A stretch of DNA of 9,835 nucleotides from positions 1 through 9,835 of the forward strand of contig JAHDYN010000040.1 of NCBI GenBank assembly GCA_023383735.1. The letters run 5' to 3'. Position 1 is the first letter of the stretch, and each line of letters begins with the position of its first letter. Position numbers and translations under genes: made by a program. This stretch comes from Gammaproteobacteria bacterium (lineage in GTDB: Bacteria > Pseudomonadota > Gammaproteobacteria > Steroidobacterales > GCA-2729495). The notes under the pieces were generated by a model. It searched no databases, had not been told where the DNA came from, and saw nothing but the letters and a program-made list of their open reading frames with translations. This document shows positions 6,395 through 9,835 of this stretch, one piece after another.

Positions 6395-7457
6395 AAGGCC
6401 GTACCAATCCTTGTTCCACGTGGAACAAACGTCCTGATTCTGCGAAGGGCAACAGCTCGGGCTCGAGGGTCGTCAGAAAGACCTGAACCGGGGCGGCCAG
6501 AACCACCTCCAATAACTTCCTCAGGTGTTGCCTGTCGAGATCAGCTGCCGGCTCGTCAATGAGCAGAATGACCGGGCGGCCGAGCGCCTCCGCAACCACT
6601 TCGATTTGCGCCAGGGTGAGCGCAGCGACCACGAGTTTTTCCTGGCCACGCGAGACGGTGTCTCGCGCGCGCCGCTCGCGCACGCTGACCACCAGATCAC
6701 CTCGATGCGGACCAACGGTGGTGGCGTTCATTTGCTGATCCCGATGTCGAGCAGCCGCCAGCGCTGCACCGAATTCACTGCCTTCTGCCCAGCCGGATCG
6801 GTACTGGAGGTCGATCTCTGCATCCAGCAGCGCAATTCCAGCGCGCTGAACGGGTGCCAGCAGGCGCTGCACGAGTTGCCGCCTGCACTGGTCCACGAGC
6901 AGGCCGGTGGAAACCAGAGCGGCATCCCAGGCCCAGGCCGCCTCGGCCGAATGCTGTTTAAGCGCCGCATTTCGCTGCTGCAGCGCTCGCCGGTACTGCT
7001 GCCAGGCCTCGAGAAAGACATGTTCCACGTGGAACACCGACCAATCCAGAAACTGCCGCCGCACCGAGGGCGGCCCCACGATGAGCTCATGGCTGGCCGG
7101 TTCCAGTACCTGTACCGGCACCGTCCGAACCAGCTCCGCCCGGGTCCCCGTCCGCCCATCGATCCGCACCGTCAGCCCCGAAGCCCGGGAAACCGCCACA
7201 CCGACGCGGCCCGCCTCACCTTCGTCAAGGCTTCCAAAAACGGTGCACTGTTCCGCCCCGAACTGAATCGCCGCATCGACTTTTGAACTGCGGAAGGACG
7301 TGCCCCGGCCCAGAACGAAAATCGCCTCAAGCAAGCTGGTCTTGCCTGAGGCGTTGGATCCGGCAATCACATTGAGCTGCGGCCCCGGCTCCAGGACCGC
7401 TGATTCAAAACAACGGAATGTTTCGAGCCGTATTTCCGAAATTACGCGCTTAGCCAC
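6387..7457 (-). CDS. recF: DNA replication and repair protein RecF
   Basis: RecF is an SMC-like ATPase that, with RecO and RecR, loads RecA at single-strand gaps and helps restart stalled forks. It is 356 residues, against 357 in E. coli. Walker A is GSNASGKT at residues 33-40. The ABC signature region reads VSRGQEKLVVAAL, and Walker B with the D-loop is VILLIDEPAADLD. The N-terminus (ISEIRLETFRCF) matches the family (IRDFRN-type) and RQFLDW and LQQRNAALK are typical. The start is GTG at 7457, 24 nt after the dnaN stop. No strong Shine-Dalgarno is seen and no ATG lies nearby, so coupling to dnaN is plausible. Unusually, both copies of a parS palindrome fall in this gene, encoding FHVE at residues 142-145 and again at 345-348 in the same codon phase. 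The stop TAA at 6389-6387 overlaps a TATAAT motif. Confidence 0.97.
   Translation of the reverse strand: MAKRVISEIRLETFRCFESAVLEPGPQLNVIAGSNASGKTSLLEAIFVLGRGTSFRSSKVDAAIQFGAEQCTVFGSLDEGEAGRVGVAVSRASGLTVRIDGRTGTRAELVRTVPVQVLEPASHELIVGPPSVRRQFLDWSVFHVEHVFLEAWQQYRRALQQRNAALKQHSAEAAWAWDAALVSTGLLVDQCRRQLVQRLLAPVQRAGIALLDAEIDLQYRSGWAEGSEFGAALAAARHRDQQMNATTVGPHRGDLVVSVRERRARDTVSRGQEKLVVAALTLAQIEVVAEALGRPVILLIDEPAADLDRQHLRKLLEVVLAAPVQVFLTTLEPELLPFAESGRLFHVEQGLVRPLL
6412..6427. other. parS: parS centromere-like site (recF 3' end)
   Basis: TGTTCCACGTGGAACA is a perfect 16-bp palindrome; with flanking T and A it extends to 18 bp (6411-6428). It matches the ParB-binding parS consensus TGTTnCACGTGnAACA, in the form I recall from pseudomonads. 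It lies in codons 344-349 of recF, about 20 bp upstream of the gyrB extended -10. ParB would nucleate here and spread to organise and segregate the origin region. ParB/ParA are not in the window. Identification is by sequence match and origin-proximal position. Confidence 0.9.
7021..7036. other. parS: parS centromere-like site (recF middle)
   Basis: A second identical 16-bp TGTTCCACGTGGAACA palindrome, 609 bp from the first. It falls in recF codons 141-146 (V-F-H-V-E-H). Chance occurrence of two perfect copies in under 10 kb is negligible, and ParB sites cluster near oriC in bacteria with ParABS. The flanks (A on the left, C on the right) do not extend the palindrome. Confidence 0.9.
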
Positions 7458-7481
7458 GTCCGGACGGTTGCAAATCCCGGT

Positions 7482-8582
7482 CTACAACCGCATCGGCATG
7501 ACGACGTAGCGGGCACCTTTGCCATCCGGCGCACTGATCAGGCAGCTGCTGCTGGCATCCACAAAACCCAGTTGCACCTGCTCGCCGTCGACGGCCGCCA
7601 ACGCATCCAGGAGATAATTGACGTTGAAACCGATCTCGATCGGCTCACCGCTGTATTCGACCTCGATCTCGTCGCGCGCCTCTTCCTGATCCGGATTATT
7701 GGCCTGAACCCGCAACATCGCCGGGTTCAGCTCCAGGCGCACACCGCGGTACTTCTCATTCGACAGGATCGCTGCACGCTGCAATGCGCTACGAAGGATA
7801 TGCCGATCCGCCTTCAGCACATTGGCCTGCGGCTTCGGAATGACCTTCTCATAATCCGGGAATCTGCCGTCAATCAGCTTCGAAGTGAAGCGAATGTCGT
7901 CGATCGTGGCGCGAACGTGATTCGATCCTACCGCCAACGTCAGCTTGCCGTCATCGCTGAGAAGGCGCTGCAACTCCTGTACACCCTTGCGCGGAATAAT
8001 CACCTGCTGCGTCGCACCCTTCTGTTCAGGCAGCGGCAGTTCGCAGACCGCCAGGCGATGACCATCGGTGGCCACCGCCCGAATCGCCTTCTTGCCCGTC
8101 TCCAGCAGCAAGCCGTTCAGGTAGTAGCGCACGTCCTGCTGGGCCATCGCGAACTGCGTTTTCTCGAGCAGCATGCGCAATTCCAGCTGTGATAGTTCCA
8201 GCGTATGCGCGGCCTGCACGTCATCGACCACCGGAAAGTCCGCGGCGGGCAGCGTACCGAGTACAAAGCGCGAACGACCCGACTTGAGAACCAGCCGCTC
8301 ACCATCCGTCTCCACATGAATGCTTGCCTCATCCGGCAAGGAGCGACAGATATCCAGCAGCTTGCGGCCGGGCACGGTGATCTCACCCGGCGCACTGATC
8401 TTCTCGATGCCGACTTTGGCCACGAGCTCGACTTCCAGGTCCGTGGCCGTCACGGACAACTCGTTGCCTTTGGCTACCAGCAACAGGTTTGCGAGTATCG
8501 GCATGGTTTGCCGACGCTCCACCACCCCGATCACAGCCTGTACCGGTTTGAGTAGCGTTGAACGCGACGTGCTGAACTTCAT
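7482..8582 (-). CDS. dnaN: DNA polymerase III beta sliding clamp
   Basis: DnaN forms the dimeric ring that encircles DNA and tethers DNA polymerase III, and also docks Hda, MutS, ligase and translesion polymerases. It is 366 residues, the same length as E. coli. Three repeated clamp folds of about 120 residues each can be followed by conserved stretches: TVPGRKLLDICRSLP and SGRSRFVLGTLPAADFP in the first; QDVRYYLNG, ATDGHRLAVCELPLP and IPRKGVQEL across the second; FTSKLIDGRFPDYEKVIPK, AAILSNEKYRGVRL, IGFNVNYLLDAL and the C-terminal MPMRL in the third. The C-terminal segment lines the peptide-binding pocket for clamp partners. The ATG at 8582 has AGGA 7 nt upstream. It lies 249 bp after dnaA and 24 nt before recF, the classical dnaA-dnaN-recF order. 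The stop is TAG. No anomalies were seen. Confidence 0.99.
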   Translation of the reverse strand: MKFSTSRSTLLKPVQAVIGVVERRQTMPILANLLLVAKGNELSVTATDLEVELVAKVGIEKISAPGEITVPGRKLLDICRSLPDEASIHVETDGERLVLKSGRSRFVLGTLPAADFPVVDDVQAAHTLELSQLELRMLLEKTQFAMAQQDVRYYLNGLLLETGKKAIRAVATDGHRLAVCELPLPEQKGATQQVIIPRKGVQELQRLLSDDGKLTLAVGSNHVRATIDDIRFTSKLIDGRFPDYEKVIPKPQANVLKADRHILRSALQRAAILSNEKYRGVRLELNPAMLRVQANNPDQEEARDEIEVEYSGEPIEIGFNVNYLLDALAAVDGEQVQLGFVDASSSCLISAPDGKGARYVVMPMRL

Positions 8583-8589
8583 CCCCAGA

Positions 8590-8593
8590 TCCT
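8590..8593 (-). promoter_or_regulatory. Shine-Dalgarno for dnaN
   Basis: On the minus strand AGGA (within GCAGGATC) lies 7 nt before the ATG at 8582, supporting the start MKFSTSRSTLL, which matches the E. coli clamp N-terminus. Confidence 0.7.
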
Positions 8594-8595
8594 GC

Positions 8596-8640
8596 TTAAT
8601 AAAATTAATTGAGAGATATAAGTTAGTAGTAGTTATTAGT
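8596..8640. other. AT-rich block, candidate DNA unwinding element with TAG repeats
   Basis: Of 45 bases only 8 are G or C (about 82% AT), in a GC-rich genome. It includes TTAATAAAATTAATT and, on the plus strand, TAG-TAG-TAG at 8624-8632 with another TAG at 8637-8639. TAG (3'-GAT-5') is the DnaA-trio unit described in Bacillus and other origins. The block also forms the dnaN leader, where AT richness is common upstream of genes, so an unwinding role is only a possibility. Confidence 0.35.
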
Positions 8641-8679
8641 GGCAGCCAGAATGCTGAACAACTTTCTCTGGTCGCTGTT

Positions 8680-8692
8680 AATCAAGGCGTTC
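8680..8692 (+). promoter_or_regulatory. IHF-like site
   Basis: AATCAAGGCGTTC matches the IHF consensus WATCAAnnnnTTR at all defined positions except the last. It sits between the AT-rich block and the DnaA-box-like cluster, an order reminiscent of E. coli oriC. A one-mismatch match to this short consensus can arise by chance. Confidence 0.25.
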
Positions 8693-8706
8693 TTGCCCGA
8701 ATTCTC

Positions 8707-8818
8707 CGTGGATATCCAGGTTGCTTTCTGCGGTATTTGCTGTGAACAAATTGTGCGTCGTTGTACCGCTGAAAATTACCCACAGCATGTTAACGATGTT
8801 CGCACTCGCTGTGCACAT
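8707..8818. promoter_or_regulatory. Cluster of four degenerate DnaA-box-like 9-mers
   Basis: Compared with TTATnCACA: 8776-8784 reads TTACCCACA on the plus strand (one mismatch); 8741-8749 reads TTGTTCACA on the minus strand (one mismatch); 8707-8715 reads ATATCCACG on the minus strand (two mismatches); 8810-8818 reads ATGTGCACA on the minus strand (two mismatches, and its TGTGCACA core is palindromic). The left ends are 34, 35 and 34 bp apart. With uniform bases, about 0.2 one-mismatch sites would be expected in this gap, against two seen. Binding is unproven. Confidence 0.35.
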
Positions 8819-8831
8819 CATCCGCGCGCCT

Positions 8832-9835
8832 TCAGGCTGTCAGTATCCTCAACAGGTTTTGATAGTCCTCGCGAACACGCGCATCCGTTTCCCTTAGCAA
8901 CTTGATCCGTCGGCAGGCATGCAGCACCGTGGTGTGATCGCGGCCGCCGAAGCGGTCGCCGATTTCCGGCAGGCTGTGGTTGGTCAGTTCCTTCGACAGA
9001 CTCATCGCGATCTGGCGTGGCCGTGCAACCGACCGGTTGCGCCGCTTCGACAACAGGTCCGCAACCCGGATCTTGCAGTATTCCGCCACGATCTTCTGGA
9101 TGTTTTCCATGGTAACCAGCTTTTCCTGCAGGGCCAGCAGGTCCCGCAGCGCCTCCTTGGCAAACTCGAGCGTGATGGGTCGCCCGGTAAAGGTTGCGTT
9201 GGCCATCACCCGGTGCAGCGCGCCCTCGAGTTCGCGGACGTTCGAGCGGATCCGCTGGGCGATGAAGAAAGCGACTTCTTCCGGCAGCACGATATGCCGG
9301 GCGGCAGCCTTGCTCATCAGGATGGCCACGCTGGTTTCGAGCTCGGGTGGTTCAATGGCCACGGTCAGTCCCCAGCCAAAGCGGGATTTGAGCCGCTCCT
9401 CCAGGCCACTGACCTCCTTGGGAAAGCGGTCACAAGTCAGGATCACCTGCCGCTGCCCCTCAAGTAACGCATTGAAAGTATGAAAGAATTCTTCCTGGGA
9501 GCGTTCCTTGTTGGCAAAGAACTGGATGTCGTCGATCAGCAGCGCGTCGAGTGACCGGTAAGCCGCCTTGAAGCCATTGATGGTGTTGTGCTGCAGCGCG
9601 CGCACCATGTCGCCGACGAACTGCTCGGAGTGCACATAGGCCACGCGGGCGTCCGGCCGACTGCCCATCACCAAGTTGCCGATCGCGTGCATCAGATGCG
9701 TCTTGCCCAGCCCGACGCCGCCGTAGATAAACAACGGGTTATAAGCCATCCCCGGATTGCTGCCGACCTGCATTGCGGCGGCCCGTGCCAGCTGATTGCT
9801 CTTGCCCTCGACGAAATTCTCGAAGGTGTACTCGC
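8832..9835 (-). CDS. dnaA: Chromosomal replication initiator DnaA (partial, lacks N-terminus)
   Basis: DnaA is the AAA+ ATPase that binds DnaA boxes, melts the origin and recruits DnaB helicase. The gene runs off the right edge; 333 C-terminal residues are visible, matching roughly residue 135 to the end of the 467-residue E. coli protein. The DnaB-binding domain I and linker II are therefore outside. The visible part begins EYTFENFVEGKSNQLARAAA. Domain III shows Walker A GGVGLGKTH, Walker B LLIDDIQFF, the box VII arginine region RLKSRFGWGL and the sensor II region RSNVRELEGAL. Domain IV has the DNA-binding helix-turn-helix with signature FGGRDHTTVLHACRRI. The ATG at 9773 is internal because conserved sequence continues upstream of it. 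The stop is TGA at 8834-8832. dnaN follows after 249 bp. DnaA usually represses its own promoter, but that region is not in the window. Identity is certain. Confidence 0.98.
   Translation of the reverse strand, partial: EYTFENFVEGKSNQLARAAAMQVGSNPGMAYNPLFIYGGVGLGKTHLMHAIGNLVMGSRPDARVAYVHSEQFVGDMVRALQHNTINGFKAAYRSLDALLIDDIQFFANKERSQEEFFHTFNALLEGQRQVILTCDRFPKEVSGLEERLKSRFGWGLTVAIEPPELETSVAILMSKAAARHIVLPEEVAFFIAQRIRSNVRELEGALHRVMANATFTGRPITLEFAKEALRDLLALQEKLVTMENIQKIVAEYCKIRVADLLSKRRNRSVARPRQIAMSLSKELTNHSLPEIGDRFGGRDHTTVLHACRRIKLLRETDARVREDYQNLLRILTA

Larger units (their letters stand above)
8583..8831. promoter_or_regulatory. dnaA-dnaN intergenic region, candidate DnaA-binding/origin-like segment
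   Basis: This is the only stretch over 30 bp without a gene. From the dnaN side it holds an AT-rich block (8596-8640), an IHF-like site (8680-8692) and four degenerate DnaA-box-like 9-mers (8707-8818). Such gaps serve as part of the origin in several bacteria, while in Pseudomonas the main origin lies on the other side of dnaA, near rpmH, which is outside this window. No perfect TTATCCACA occurs, so this may be a secondary DnaA-binding region, the dnaN promoter, or both. I see no convincing -35/-10 pair for dnaN, no small ORF and no RNA gene here. Confidence 0.45.

Noticed and set aside
6525..8192. Plus-strand open frames opposite recF (6525-7286) and dnaN (7572-8192)
   Set aside because: Antisense shadows with no family signature or ribosome-binding support.
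8320..8745. Plus-strand 141-codon open frame running from dnaN into the intergenic gap
   Set aside because: Mostly antisense to dnaN; the intergenic part holds better explained cis-acting signals and no homology is recognised.
9771..9773. ATG at 9773 as the dnaA start
   Set aside because: Conserved DnaA sequence (YTFENFVEGKSNQLARAAA) continues in frame upstream to the window edge.
1..9835. A previously undescribed protein system or mobile element
   Set aside because: Every gene is a recognised core housekeeping gene in a conserved order; no transposase, integrase, CRISPR array, toxin-antitoxin pair or unknown protein was seen.

Overview
This window is the replication-initiation neighbourhood of a bacterial chromosome, most likely from a gammaproteobacterium. 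The base composition looks GC-rich (roughly 60-65% by eye). All eight proteins follow the Escherichia coli and Pseudomonas orthologues closely. GyrB carries the long Gram-negative TOPRIM insertion, and the two-subunit glycyl-tRNA synthetase is of the bacterial alpha/beta type. Two perfect 16-bp parS palindromes imply a ParABS segregation system, so an E. coli-like enteric is unlikely. From memory, the gene order matches the start of the Pseudomonas chromosome (dnaA-dnaN-recF-gyrB facing plsC-gmhB-glyS-glyQ). I cannot place the organism below class level.

Layout. On the plus strand, from the left edge: the 3' part of glyQ (to 514), glyS (538-2643), gmhB (2649-3227) and a PlsC-type acyltransferase (3227-3946). 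They are tightly packed, with gaps of 23 and 5 nt and a 1-nt overlap, and look like one operon. On the minus strand, read from the right edge: dnaA (5' end outside the window, stop at 8832), a 249-bp gap, dnaN (8582-7482), recF (7457-6387) and gyrB (6359-3948). The two convoys converge with a single base pair between the gyrB and plsC stop codons. Three genes start with GTG (gmhB, plsC, recF).

How they work together. The minus-strand set opens the origin (DnaA), tethers the replicative polymerase (beta clamp), loads recombinase at gaps (RecF) and relaxes positive supercoils (gyrase B). The plus-strand set charges tRNA-Gly (GlyQS), makes heptose for lipopolysaccharide (GmhB) and makes phosphatidic acid for membranes (PlsC).

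Non-coding signals. The two parS sites both lie inside recF, 609 bp apart, and one abuts an extended -10 element (TGCTATAAT) just upstream of gyrB. The dnaA-dnaN gap holds an AT-rich block with a TAG-TAG-TAG run, an IHF-like site and four degenerate DnaA-box-like 9-mers spaced 34, 35 and 34 bp apart. This is a candidate secondary origin or DnaA-binding control region, but no perfect DnaA box is present. The gene content is ordinary core genome. I found no accessory element, CRISPR array, RNA gene or undescribed protein system; the points of interest are the cis-acting sites.
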